This document shows, piece after piece, positions 26,201 through 36,500 of a stretch of 64,000 nucleotides of DNA; the first letter of the stretch is position 1, and the number at the start of each line of letters is the position of its first letter. The stretch is taken from the NCBI GenBank assembly GCA_003344405.1, contig NOWV01000024.1, forward strand, positions 372,001-436,000, written 5' to 3'. Below the pieces are notes generated by a model. It searched no databases and was not told the origin of the DNA. It was given only the letters and a program-made list of their open reading frames with translations. Source of the DNA: Trichoplax sp. H2. Its lineage: Eukaryota > Placozoa > Uniplacotomia > Trichoplacea. The position numbers and the translations under genes are program-made.

Positions 26201-29200
26201 GTGCAATGCTTTAGAGTGCATTAAGGGAAGGGTAACAAGCAACGCTAGTGATGCTACAGGATTTTAAAATTTAACTGAGGATTAAAGGGTAAATACGAGT
26301 AAGAACCAATTATTTGCCTTTTGCATCCAAAATATAATATATTTTGCCTTGGAAATTCCTATTAGCATCTGCTATATGTGCTTAGATACTTTCAGCAATA
26401 TAAATTAGATATCTTGTTGGACATGAATAGTATATTTACTGGTAGAAATTCTTTTTCTCATATTAATGACAAGAAATTTTAAATGCAATACAATTAAAAT
26501 ATTATAAGGATATAAGATCTTTTCTATTAAAGATTTTCCTCTTTTATTACGGTATGTGTCACACTAGTTTTAATGAAACGCTACCAAGAAAGAATGACTC
26601 AAATTAGGTTTGATATCGAAGATTAAAGATCTTTTTTAAGTTTGAAAGTAGAATACTTGTGAGAAAGTAATTCAATTTTTTATAATGATGCTTTTATCAT
26701 AGTGCAAAGAACATTTCATTTTGACTATAAGATAGTTTACAGTCACTATATTTGAAGTAATGACTCAAATTTTATACTAATTAGTAATATCATGATGTAG
26801 CGTAGAATATCAACTACAATAAGTAACAATCATTAAATAAATACTAAAACAGTATTGATTATAAAATGGCCTTAAGCTACAAGTATTTCTTAGCTCACCG
26901 TTTTAACGAAAATCGATTCTGATCCTAAGCCTCGAACTCGAACAATGTCATTAATGTCGTCAACTCCATCAAAGGAGCAAGTATAAGTTACCACACGCGA
27001 TTCCTATAACAAAGCATTAAGCATTATCCTATCATATCCTCTAAAATTAGATTTATCATGGATATTCAACGTATAACCGATAATATCGTATCTAAACTGT
27101 TTCTTGGCAAAGTCGAAATAAGCAATAATGTTATTTCGTTACGGTAATTATGAAAAAATCAATGAATGGATTGTAAGTGTTTAAGTCAGGACTCTCATGT
27201 TTATGCCAAAATAAGCAAATTTATATTTAGAAATTTTGATTTTGCTTTGATACCACAAAACTTAAATCCGAGATTATTTAGTATATTATGGCTAACCGGA
27301 AATCTTCCTTTAATACAATTCTTCAATAACTCCATTTTTTCCAATGCCTCCTCGGATGATTCTGAAAATGTTTCCTTGAAGTTACTAGGTAATGATTTTA
27401 TAAACACTGGATCACGGATCAAAAAGAGTGCTGAAAATATTGAAAATGATGATTATAGCTAAGATTTGATGATACGCTGTGCTGATATACTTTATAGATA
27501 GACATTAGAAGATAGCTATACCGTTTGGATTGGCTTTACGAAATGCACCATGAATAATTTCCATTTCCGTTATTGAAGTACCAAACACCCATCCATACTC
27601 TTGAGCTAAATTTTGAGGTACATCGGATTGTCCGGGAATCCAACCTGACCGATGACTAGAAGAACATAAATAGAATATTATTCTTTTTGAAAGCATAGCA
27701 TGAGGAATAGGGTTTAAGGTAAGAGTACAGGCAAATCGCGGAGCAAAGGAAAGACATGATCGCATAATATACTTGAGCGAATAGTTATACAGTACAGTCT
27801 ATATACATGGGTCTGCACCTAGATAAATTCAAGAAAAAAGGCCACTGGTTGTCTTCATAACATCGATCAATTTCTCCAAGACATATCCTAAGCGTTTCTT
27901 CTGAAGTTGCTTCTTTTGGCACACCCTAGACAAACATCAAGCTCTCAACGTCAGAATTTCAGATGCTCATTGAAAACTTAATTTGGCAAGATATATATTG
28001 ATCAAGTTCAAATTTCATTCTAGTTTTATGCATTAAATGATTTTACTATAAAAGGTAAAATAATGTCTTGTAAAGTAAATTTTAGACTTTATAAATCTGA
28101 GATTGATATTATTGTGCTAAAATCAAGTTATAACGAATTAATATTTCATTTTAAAGGTGAAATTTTGCCATGCATCATGCTAAAATCAAGTCTCAATGAA
28201 TTAATAACTTATTTTAAAAGGTGACATAATGTCATTATAGTATATTTTAGACTTACATAAGATTAATATCATCATGCTAAAATCAAACTTTAATGAATGA
28301 ATGATTTATGTTAAAAGGGGAATAATTTCTTGTATCGTAAGTATTAGACTTTAATGAAGATTAATTTATCATGCTAAAACTGATTAAATAATTCAGTACC
28401 GTTGAAGTTAACTAGCACTTTAGATCTATTGCAAAATTCTTTTAGCAAGTATTACGTCTTACCCAACGTAAATCACATTCAATTAAATGCAGTTTTAATT
28501 TTTCACACCATAATCTCAGTTCCGGAAATACCTACGATAATCCAATACTTTAAGTTACTTAAAACTTTGTTAGTCAATTCCATTCTTCCAATATGCTTCA
28601 ATGTATCACAAAAGTTTTTTATATTGGAAATACTTATAGTGTTTAATAAAATATGAATTGTAAATTTTTATCAACTTTAATGATTATAGTTACAAAAGCT
28701 AACTGTTTAGAAAATAATAAATTGTTGTACTGCACCTGCTTGACTAAGACTTCACGTTCGGCATGGAAATCTTTAAATGTCGAGGATACAAATAAACGAA
28801 TAGTTTTCCATCCTCGCCTTTTAACAACTGGTTTAATATCATTTAGATACTTGATCGATGTTGCTCGAACAGCATTCCAACATTCTATTGGAGTCGATGG
28901 TTGCAACTCACAGACTTCTTGTAATGATAACTCAGGTTCAGGTGGTAATTCTGACCATAAAATTGTAAAAGTTTCAATAGTTCCAGATATTTTGGACACA
29001 TGCGTTACTTTGCGCGGATTTGCAGCTATAGTACGCTTATTTATATCAGTACTGCCGCTGGAATTATCAACACTGCTAGATGTATCATTATTAGATGCTT
29101 GATTGGAATTTGTTACTACTTGCTCTAATCTATTCGTTGAGCTCTTACGGGTTGAAGCTTGAGCTCTTTGATTCTTAGTGATAGTTGAAGGATTAGTCGT

Positions 29201-29254
29201 AGGTCGACTAATTCCATTAACGACTTGTAATGGCTTTCCTGAAGCACAACCCAT
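17264..29254 (-). CDS. Gene C: acylated DUF4062-STAND-TPR protein, 24 exons, 1169 aa
   Basis: Exons: 29254-28736, 28531-28463, 27925-27819, 27655-27522, 27430-27297, 27003-26899, 24853-24761, 24437-24381, 24054-23918, 23805-23697, 23566-23462, 23299-23126, 23030-22843, 22731-22406, 22253-22079, 20902-20794, 20577-20449, 20363-20248, 20135-20003, 19431-19315, 19233-19087, 18668-18585, 17588-17433, 17350-17264 (TGA). Start MGCASGKPLQVV. Approximate domains: DUF4062 153-360; STAND NTPase 400-600 with Walker A GVAGAGKS 424-431, Walker B FFDALNQ around Asp519 and sensor strand VRIICSVINDT near 545; winged-helix/helical region 600-890; TPR-like helices 891-1169 ending VLGPTHPS. The acceptor of exon 15 could shift by a few codons in frame. 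Exon 16 is present twice in the assembly: the copy used here is intact, and the other (up to 21754) is split by an insertion. The gene is closest to D in start motif and in the 116-bp exon 18. Confidence 0.88.
19505..19880. repeat. Tandem repeat, about 66 bp x 6, in gene C intron 19
   Basis: Units carry an aagtagagctattaattatt-like core followed by tagtcaatattattaaa and a tatatgaaggc-like block, repeated about six times between exon 20 (ends 19431) and exon 19 (starts 20003). Moderately diverged and non-coding. Confidence 0.75.
20682..21140. repeat. First copy of duplicated exon 16 region (allelic copy left of the gap)
   Basis: 459 bp that recur almost exactly at 21161-21994 once the 369-bp insertion there is removed. 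About six substitutions or 1-bp indels separate the two copies, near 1.3 percent, in the range of allelic variation. The copy contains intact exon 16 of gene C (20902-20794) and ends exactly at the N run, which points to two haplotypes placed in tandem rather than a true duplication. Confidence 0.85.
21141..21160. other. Assembly gap (20 N)
   Basis: A run of 20 N separates the end of one allelic copy of the gene C exon 16 region from the start of the other. The fixed size and the overlap of the flanks indicate a scaffolding join that should have been merged. Confidence 0.99.
21161..21994. repeat. Second copy of exon 16 region, carrying an insertion
   Basis: Matches 20682-21140 in two blocks, 21161-21285 and 21655-21994, with a 369-bp insertion between them. 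In this copy the minus-strand reading of exon 16 enters the insertion after the HDR codons and meets a TGA a few codons later, so this allele would truncate the protein before its TPR-like region. Confidence 0.85.
21286..21654. mobile_element. 369-bp insertion with 5-bp target duplication
   Basis: The sequence is absent from the sister copy, which reads straight through. GCGAT occurs once in the uninterrupted copy and on both sides here (21281-21285 and 21655-21659), consistent with a 5-bp target-site duplication. The ends show no clear terminal inverted repeat. There is no poly-A tail and no coding content except a 71-codon plus-strand frame of no recognised family (21377-21592). It could be a short non-autonomous element; the class is unassigned. 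Confidence 0.6.
28035..28390. repeat. Tandem repeat, about 105 bp x 3.5, in gene C intron 2
   Basis: Each unit contains atgctaaaatcaa, then aatgaattaat, a ttttaaaaggtga block, and tagactt with a downstream gattaatatcat. It lies between exon 3 (ends 27925) and exon 2 (starts 28463). Confidence 0.7.
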
Positions 29255-29837
29255 AGTGATAGTTTAAACCGTTGAGTTTTCGATAATTTTTCTAGCGGAT
29301 AATTCTCGAGTATAAATCTTTTACAAGTATAACGAGCAGCAAAAATCTATCAATCGGACGAATAAAAATAGATAAATTACGGTGTTTTAATAGCCACCTT
29401 CCTGTTGGGCTTCCGCTAGCTAAGAAAGAAATCAAGAATAAAGCAATTAGCTAGCAGCATATTTGCGATCGAAACGATCTAAAATCTCTATATAACATAC
29501 TATAAAAATGGCTATTGATACTTGACGTAAAAACAATCATATCAGTAAATAAATTTTGATGAATTACTTCATAAGTGATGTATGGAGTTAAAAGTATTGC
29601 AAAATTTTAATTACCTATGATCAATATTAGAAAATTAAAGAAATTAGTTAAAAAGTACTATTAGAATTGCTTAATCCAATTAAGTCAAGGCACATAATCT
29701 CCAATCGTATTGTAAATGCAGGCTACTATAGATGAAGAATAATACGGCATTAGCCTATTAAGAAATAAAATAAAACACGATATAATACGAGATGATGCTA
29801 CAGCTTAAAACGAAATCAACGTAAGCCAAGCTTATAT

Positions 29838-29877
29838 ATGGACTGTTAAAAAATGCCTATATTTTTTAGTGGTCCAT
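29838..29877. repeat. Palindromic hairpin, copy 1 of 3
   Basis: Two 17-bp arms with three mismatches around a 6-bp spacer. The right arm contains agtggtccat. The same core forms the arms of the hairpins at 35184-35219 and 41023-41087. Confidence 0.65.
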
Positions 29878-30119
29878 GGTTTGTACCACGTCACTTATAG
29901 CAAAGAAAAGATTACTTTCGATGTATCATAGAGAGTATCTTGCTCGACTAGACTGAATCAGTTATGATGGCTAATTTCGATCATTAATACTTGACTAAAA
30001 ATTAGAATAATTCTTCGTTTCAGTTATTGCAATGGTTTAATCAAAAAATGACCAATTCTTATTGGAAATGGCTAACTCAGCAATTTATACTCGTAGTTCT
30101 TTTAAATGCTTGATTTCAA

Positions 30120-30356
30120 TGGAAAGAAATGATACTTATGAACAGGATTAAAAATTAAAACTGATACTTCCTATGGCAAAACGATAATAAAATAAAATTA
30201 ACTTAGTATTATCCTAGGGGCGATAGTTTGATCTGAATCGAAAGAAGTAGTACTTATGAACAAGATTAAAAGTAAGAAAGTGCTTATTTCTGTGGCGAAA
30301 CGATAATAAAATAGAATTAACGTAGCATTATTAACCTTAAGATGATAAATTCTTAT
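30120..30356. repeat. Tandem duplication, 118 bp x 2
   Basis: Units 30120-30237 and 30239-30356 share gaaagaaatgatacttatga-type starts and aaacgataataaaata blocks at matching spacing. The second unit runs into the first recognisable codons of the SH2-kinase relic. Confidence 0.75.
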
Positions 30357-30825
30357 TCAGTAATAAATACTGTCCTGCTGACATTGTTCAAGTAACCAAA
30401 GGTGGACACTACTTCTATAACATTGATGAATTGCCCGAGTTTAAAGGACTTGACGCAATGATTAAAAGATGCAGTGATTAAAGATTTCTTTATAAATGGC
30501 GGCAATTGTCAGGTAAATATTTGAATATCGATTCGTATAGTTTGCTGTGGTTAAGCAAACATTACGTAAAATGGACAGGAAACCCATAAAGTAATGCGAA
30601 AACTACATTTAATATTAGGCAATTTTGACATGACAACTTGTTACTTTGTACAATGGCATAAAAGATGTCAAAGAAGCATTGTATTGTTTTATACTAAAGG
30701 GTTTGTATATCAACTAGCCTCAGGGTAGAGTTTTCACTAACTAGAATTTTTAAGATGCACGATGGCTTTTCATAAATAGTCCCTATGAATTTTCCATACC
30801 ATTCTAATATTGATTACGATGTGAT
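30344..30825 (+). pseudogene. Decayed SH2-tyrosine kinase relic
   Basis: Plus strand, opposite to the array. The first frame reads FLFSNKYCPADIVQV (like the FLVRxS strand of an SH2 domain), GGHYFYNIDE, then EFKGLDAMIK, and stops. The same frame continues with LWLSKHYVKWTGNP, resembling the DFGLSK and KWTAPE region of tyrosine kinases. After a frame change it reads VKEALYCFILKG, a PQG, and an RW exactly 15 residues after that P, matching kinase subdomain XI spacing (KGxRxxxPxxC...CW), then a degenerate NSPYEFSIPF. Several in-frame stops (near 30478, 30586, 30628, 30714) and the absent N-lobe show it is dead. The kinase family (Src/Csk-like) is inferred from short motifs only. Confidence 0.45.
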
Positions 30826-31160
30826 ATAGACTTTAATAGTAGCATAAATAAAATCATGGATTATCACACTTGGGTAGCCGACTTACAAACATAAAATGTA
30901 ACTAAGAAAAATCGAAGAAAGATTGTGTAGATATTAATCCTGACTATCCTTCAAATGTTGATATATACGGAAAAAAGAAATACAAACTACTCCTAGTATA
31001 GTTTACAATCTCATGTTATGCTTCAACATATGATTTAGTTTAGTACTATTTGAACATTATAGTAAAGATAAAGAAATTTAAATTTGCCTTTGCTCTTGTC
31101 AAAGATAGGAACAAATTTCTAATGAAAAAGCGAATTTTCGTTAATAGATGTCATATCGAG

Positions 31161-31197
31161 ATTATATATATATATACATGTATATGTATATAAATAT
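31161..31197. repeat. AT dinucleotide microsatellite
   Basis: Imperfect TA repeat, interrupted by acatg and tatgtata, in the spacer between genes C and D. Confidence 0.8.
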
Positions 31198-31424
31198 TTG
31201 CGAACCTTATGGCTTACTTTATCATTAAAGTAAGCAAAGTTGTTTGGTACCAGTCATTCGAATTCGTCCTTAATGGCAAATATTCAAGGATTGGACTTGT
31301 TTCCACCGCGAATTTAATGAGGTACGACTAAGCTATCGTTTTATTTTAATAACTAATTCGAATGAAAGTTTGTTTTAATTTCTGGTCTTAATTTAGAATT
31401 AAATTAGGCCAGTCACCCTATATA

Positions 31425-31660
31425 GCCCTAGATTTTAATATATTCACAATCTTTGATCAGGAGTGATCCGCCTATGTTGCTATGGAGACCGATAGTCGTC
31501 ATCAAGTAATTTATTTCATCGGCTTTAACTCGTAAAATTTCTGTATCCGTAGCCATTTTGATATAGATACTCGTTAACGTCGGATAGTACTGCGTTATGA
31601 TTAGCGAGTCTTTGGCATTTGAGAAATGCTGAAAACTCAATTACAAACTCGGAAGATCTT
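31425..31660. repeat. Spacer block shared with 46040-46285
   Basis: This block aligns with 46040-46285 through atatattc...atcttt, then ccgcctatgttgctatgg (against ccgttaccatgg), then atagtcgtcat and a tail with aattcaattacaaa. Here the minus strand is open for 70 codons (31640-31428) and ends SLLIKDCEYIKI; in the other copy that frame is broken by stops. It may be an old exon or a duplicated regulatory segment. The protein is not recognised. Confidence 0.5.
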
Positions 31661-31802
31661 TATATTTTTATTATACCTTTACGATATTTTATGATCTTAA
31701 TCTGATTTGATAGTGATATAAAAGAATCGTTGATGCGATCATACTGTTACTTTATTAAGCATAATGTTACTGTGAAAGTAATCAATTATTTAGTATGTAG
31801 TG

Positions 31803-31920
31803 CTGATATGAATGAATAAAATGATTACATTCCAGTATTAAGCTCCTTTAAAATATATTTGAAATATGAATGAATAAAGTCATTGCGTTCCAGTATCTAT
31901 CACTTTTAAAATATCGTAAT
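31803..31920. repeat. Tandem duplication, about 60 bp x 2
   Basis: Two units start tatgaatgaataaaat(g) and tatgaatgaataaagt, each with ttccagtat and cttttaaaatat. A related segment with gtgaataaaatgatcgcatt occurs near 46530 in the next spacer. Confidence 0.65.
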
Positions 31921-33589
31921 GCTTTGTAAAAAAAAAACTTAATGCATAATTACAATTTCCAACTGCTTCGCTTGAATTCCTAGATTATCTTTGCTGGAAA
32001 TAGATATAGAATTACTGAAAGATAATAATGTATGGTATCAAGATTATATATATATAAGTTTACTCTATGGGGCTTTACAAGATTATTCAATATTTTAATA
32101 ATTGTAGGTGTAATGTATTTAGATCGCTCTGTAAGCTCTTGAGTCAAATATTGCTTGTTATGTTTAGTTATTTATACCATATATAGTCTACGCTAATTTC
32201 TACAATCGTTTGCTATTTCATAGTTTGATGTGGCATATCTCGTATCTAAATCTGCAATCCTGTTCTCTACGTACCGTATGTTCTATCTCAAAAACTATAA
32301 ATACTGATTTCTATCTCTGATTTGTTAGTTGAGTTTGTTAATGTTAGTACGGTATCTATACACGTTACTTCGCGACAGCTTACATGCTGATCTACTAGTA
32401 ACTGCCGCACTGTACACGGTTTTATTCACAATAAAATATTCTTGTTTTAATAAATCTCCTAATGTAGCTTTGCGAATGGCTACTTAGTCCGCATCCGTTA
32501 GCTCTTCGAGCCCTCCATGGCAAGAAGTATTAATAATAATACTTATTGAATTTAGTGGTAATAATGATGTTGAATATAGCGTTAGTGAAGTGATTAAAGT
32601 CTTAGTTAATTTTCGCAAAAAGACTCATATAGTAATGCTCCATCTAATCTACTTAAAAACAAGATGCGATGCGTAATTTGTGTCAGTACAATAGTATCGA
32701 GTTCTGCATTTTCAGTAGTTTCTTGCCTAATCAAACAGTCATTGTAATACAAAACTATCGGTACATTTACTAAATCCAACTCTGCGTCTTATCATCACTA
32801 ATCTTTAATTGTATTTTACGGCTTAAACTTTTAGTAAAGAATTTTTTTAACAAGGTTATTGTTATATTATAAAATTATAAATAACATTTAGGATTGTATG
32901 TACTATAGCATGGGGTAACTGAAAAAGCATAAATCATAAATGTACTTATCCTAATATCCAACCTATTTCATATTATAAGATCGAATTAACTCATGTTCGT
33001 ACTGCATAATGTTGTCCTAGTCTTCGTTAGATGAAGATTTTTATTTCAATACATGAAATATTGCATTATGTATCTCGTCTTTTGAACGTACCATTCATCG
33101 GAATGATAATGGTAGTTTTCTTTATAATATCCATACTGTTGGCAAAATAGGAAATATGAGAAGCTCCAGATGCTAGAGTATAGCTTTAAAGTAAACAATC
33201 TACTGTAAGAATACTAGTTTCTAATTAGATACAAGTGTACAGATTCCTAAATTATGTAATCAGTATCGCAAAAAATATTCATCATATTGTGCTACATCAA
33301 TTACTTGTAAAGTATGTTAACAAAATTAGTCAACTATCCACAATATATAATTAGAACACTCGCATAACTGCAAATGCAGTTGATGTTCTTGGTTAGTGCT
33401 AATTCTATATTGACACTTGTAATATACTGTGGTTAGTTAGATCTTACATAACCTAAATTAAATAGGTACAGTACTGCTTAAATAATATAAATGGTAGTTT
33501 AACAATTCGTATAATGTCAAATTTGGCACATTTCTGTCTTGATTAAAAGCAAATAATAGATATTAGTGTTACTATGACGTTAATGTTAC

Positions 33590-36500
33590 TCAAGGATTCT
33601 CAGCCATTGCGAGAAATTCTGGTTCGTCAAGGACAGATTTGACTCGCAATGTCGACGGATGGGTAGGTCCCAATATCTATAATATTAATTAAATGAATAA
33701 TATTCATGATACAGCTGATAAATATACTGAAAATAGTAATATTTTAAGTTACATATCCTTATTTTACCTCGCAAGAAATATCGTATGCTCTTTTGTAATA
33801 TGTATAGGATTTTCCTTTATCAGTATATTCAATAATAATGGCTGTGTTAAAAACTATTCGCGTTGTTAGTTTGTGAAACTCGCCATATGCCAGGATACAC
33901 AATTCAAGTGCTTTCTCATAATTCTAGTCAAGAAAGAAATTTATTATTGATTTAAATTATCATCACTGGCATCTTTTCTTTAAAAAGTAGAAGAAGCTTT
34001 CCTTACAGTAATAATTACTGTGTACACGTAATATATGAGGCCTTAATAGCCGCTGTAAACAATATTAAGCTTAATGCAAGATACCCTCTATCGTTCTAAT
34101 CACGTTTAATAAACATATTCTCTTCTATTAATAAATTTAGATGGGATAATAGCTGGATGAAATTTACATAAAAGCTGCGTATTTTATAGAAAGTATTCTT
34201 ATTCAGTACAAGCGAATAACATATTAGAATATAATATTTATATGCGACTAGATTATATGAAATTTTGTTTAACAAAACATTTCTTAAATGCTCTAGCCGA
34301 CTTTATCGCCTTCACTGTGATTTCCTATTATTTGATTTACTATATTAAGCGGCCGTATTTCAATATGTATGTGGTTACACGAGTTTAATTTCATCTAGCA
34401 TAAAGATCAAAAATTATTGTCTCTACCTTCATTTGAGCGTCTGATCCCTCATCAAGAGTATACATCCCTACATTCAATTTTGCTTCTGCTAAATGTCCGA
34501 TATCGCCGAGCTAAATTAGATGAAGTAAATATCGTCACTTCATTTCTGCTTAATAATAATCTGCACTTGATCTATGCAATATAACAACAGATTATTAGTA
34601 AAGTTAATTCATTTAGGCCATAAAATAGTCACCTCTTGAAATATTTGTAAAGCATTATTTGCGTGAGTTCCACTAGCATTTTTAGCTTTCCTCAAAGTCA
34701 AATCCTTGTAGCGTATTCCTGTTTTATAGAAAGCTCCATAATGCCAAGATACTCGAAGTTCTACCAAACCTAAGTGGTACTGCAACATAATTAGCCGACT
34801 TAAGTATAGTAATTAACCAATGTCATCTATTTTAATCCTAAACCAAAATTTTTAAATTCTTATCAATTTTATAACACCTTATTTTCATCTCCCTGTAAAT
34901 TTTTACGTAACGAAATGGCCTTCAATCCAATCTGCACTATATCATAGTGTTTGCCTGCGTCACTTGCTCTAATAAATTCTGCTAATTTGCTGACCTAAAT
35001 ACAGCATCAATCGTCAATTATAGAAATAAGATGATCTAGAGTTTAATATGCTTATAATCAGTATAAATTTAACAATAAAAAAACTGTAATTTATAGAAAT
35101 TAGATGTCGGTAATTATCCCAGAACAAAGATTACTATAAATTATGGAAATTAGATGATCAAGAATCGGATAGGCTAAAGATATGGACCACTAGAAATTTC
35201 TTAAAATTTCTAGTGGTCCGTGCTAAAATCATAATTTGCTTCGATCAAATAACAAAAATAACTATAGTTTTTTTAGTATGTTAAAGTTAATATTTATTGA
35301 TATTTTCTTTAAGTTTGCATTAATTCAAAAAATTAAATTAAATAGAATAGATTAAAGATCACAGTAGGAATTTATGATATGTGTTGTATCTGAATCAAGT
35401 TGTTCTCAAATCATACCTGCAATAGTTTTATTTATTGACTTATTTTGATTGATTAGAAACTTATATATCATACCATGAATGGATTAGATAGTTTATTATA
35501 TCAAGTTAACTTACTTCAGCTTTAATATCAGTCAGCAATTCATACAGATTAGCCAGTTTTTCTGTTCGTGCTCCTAACCGCTTCGTTTCTATGTCAATTG
35601 CTTCGTTCGATAACTTTTCCGCGATATCATATTGTCCTGCACAGCAGCTGCAATAATTTTATCAAAAATTATCGTAAAAAATTATAGATCGAAAGTGCTA
35701 CATCAATTCAGTTCTTCATATTCTATTTATAATACTCGACTAACAGAAAGCGGGCCACTTTCCATTTTTTATCAGCTAATTCTTCCATGTTAGCATTCGA
35801 TGAGGACATGAACTCTAAAGCTTGAGTATACAGTGTAGCTGCAGTAGCATATCCGCCAGCCTAAATTGAATTTAAATCTGTCAGATTTCATGCAAGTTTA
35901 ATACTTAAGTGTTACAATAAATAGACTTTAGTGGATTAACCTTGCGCCAAGAACGTAACAGTTCGATATTAAATTCATCAGCAGCTAATTTTTCAAAGAC
36001 TGGCCATTCTAGTAAACATCGAGCCAATCTGCTATGATCCAGCAATTTTTCTAGATGATAGGGCAACTCCTAGCGATGACACATGTACCGTATATGAAGA
36101 GTTAGATAGTTATAATTCATATCAAAATAACGGAAATAATGATGGTAATGTTGAAAGCATGTAAACGACTTCTATGATGTAACAACTAGTTCAAATGTTG
36201 ATATATCAAAGTCCACCCAAAAGTTAATTGTAAGTGATATAAAACTATTGAGAATAAGTTCAATCAGTTAATCTAACTACCTTAATCCAAGAAAATTACC
36301 TCTGCCTTACGATCATAGTGTTCTACTTGTTCGAAATAGCCGGCAAGTTTGCCATGCCACCAGGTATATAAGAACTTTCTATAATCCTCAGAACTGACTT
36401 TAAAGTATCTAACATTGAAAATATGAAAGAGTGCCTGGTAAGCTATAGAAATAATTAATTTTCTAAATTTAGAAATAAAGGTGTAAACTATCATAGAATT

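Larger units (their letters stand above)
29255..33589. other. Intergenic region between genes C and D
   Basis: A 4.3-kb spacer holding a palindromic hairpin (29838-29877), a 118-bp tandem duplication (30120-30356), a plus-strand SH2-kinase relic (30344-30825), an AT microsatellite (31161-31197), a block shared with the next spacer (31425-31660) and a roughly 60-bp duplication (31803-31920). A minus-strand stretch at 32325-32624 has few stops but no recognised domain. No intact gene was found. Confidence 0.65.

Noticed and set aside
28653-29102. 149-codon plus-strand frame opposite exon 1 of gene C (similar antisense frames at 1008-1271, 37063-37467, 50828-51079, 58945-59256)
   Set aside because: These are the reverse-strand shadows of conserved exons; the minus frame matches the paralogues residue by residue and has splice sites.
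32325-32624. Minus-strand stretch of about 98 codons with a single stop, considered as a transposase or other relic
   Set aside because: No family motif could be identified, and such stop-poor stretches are expected a few times in a window of this size.
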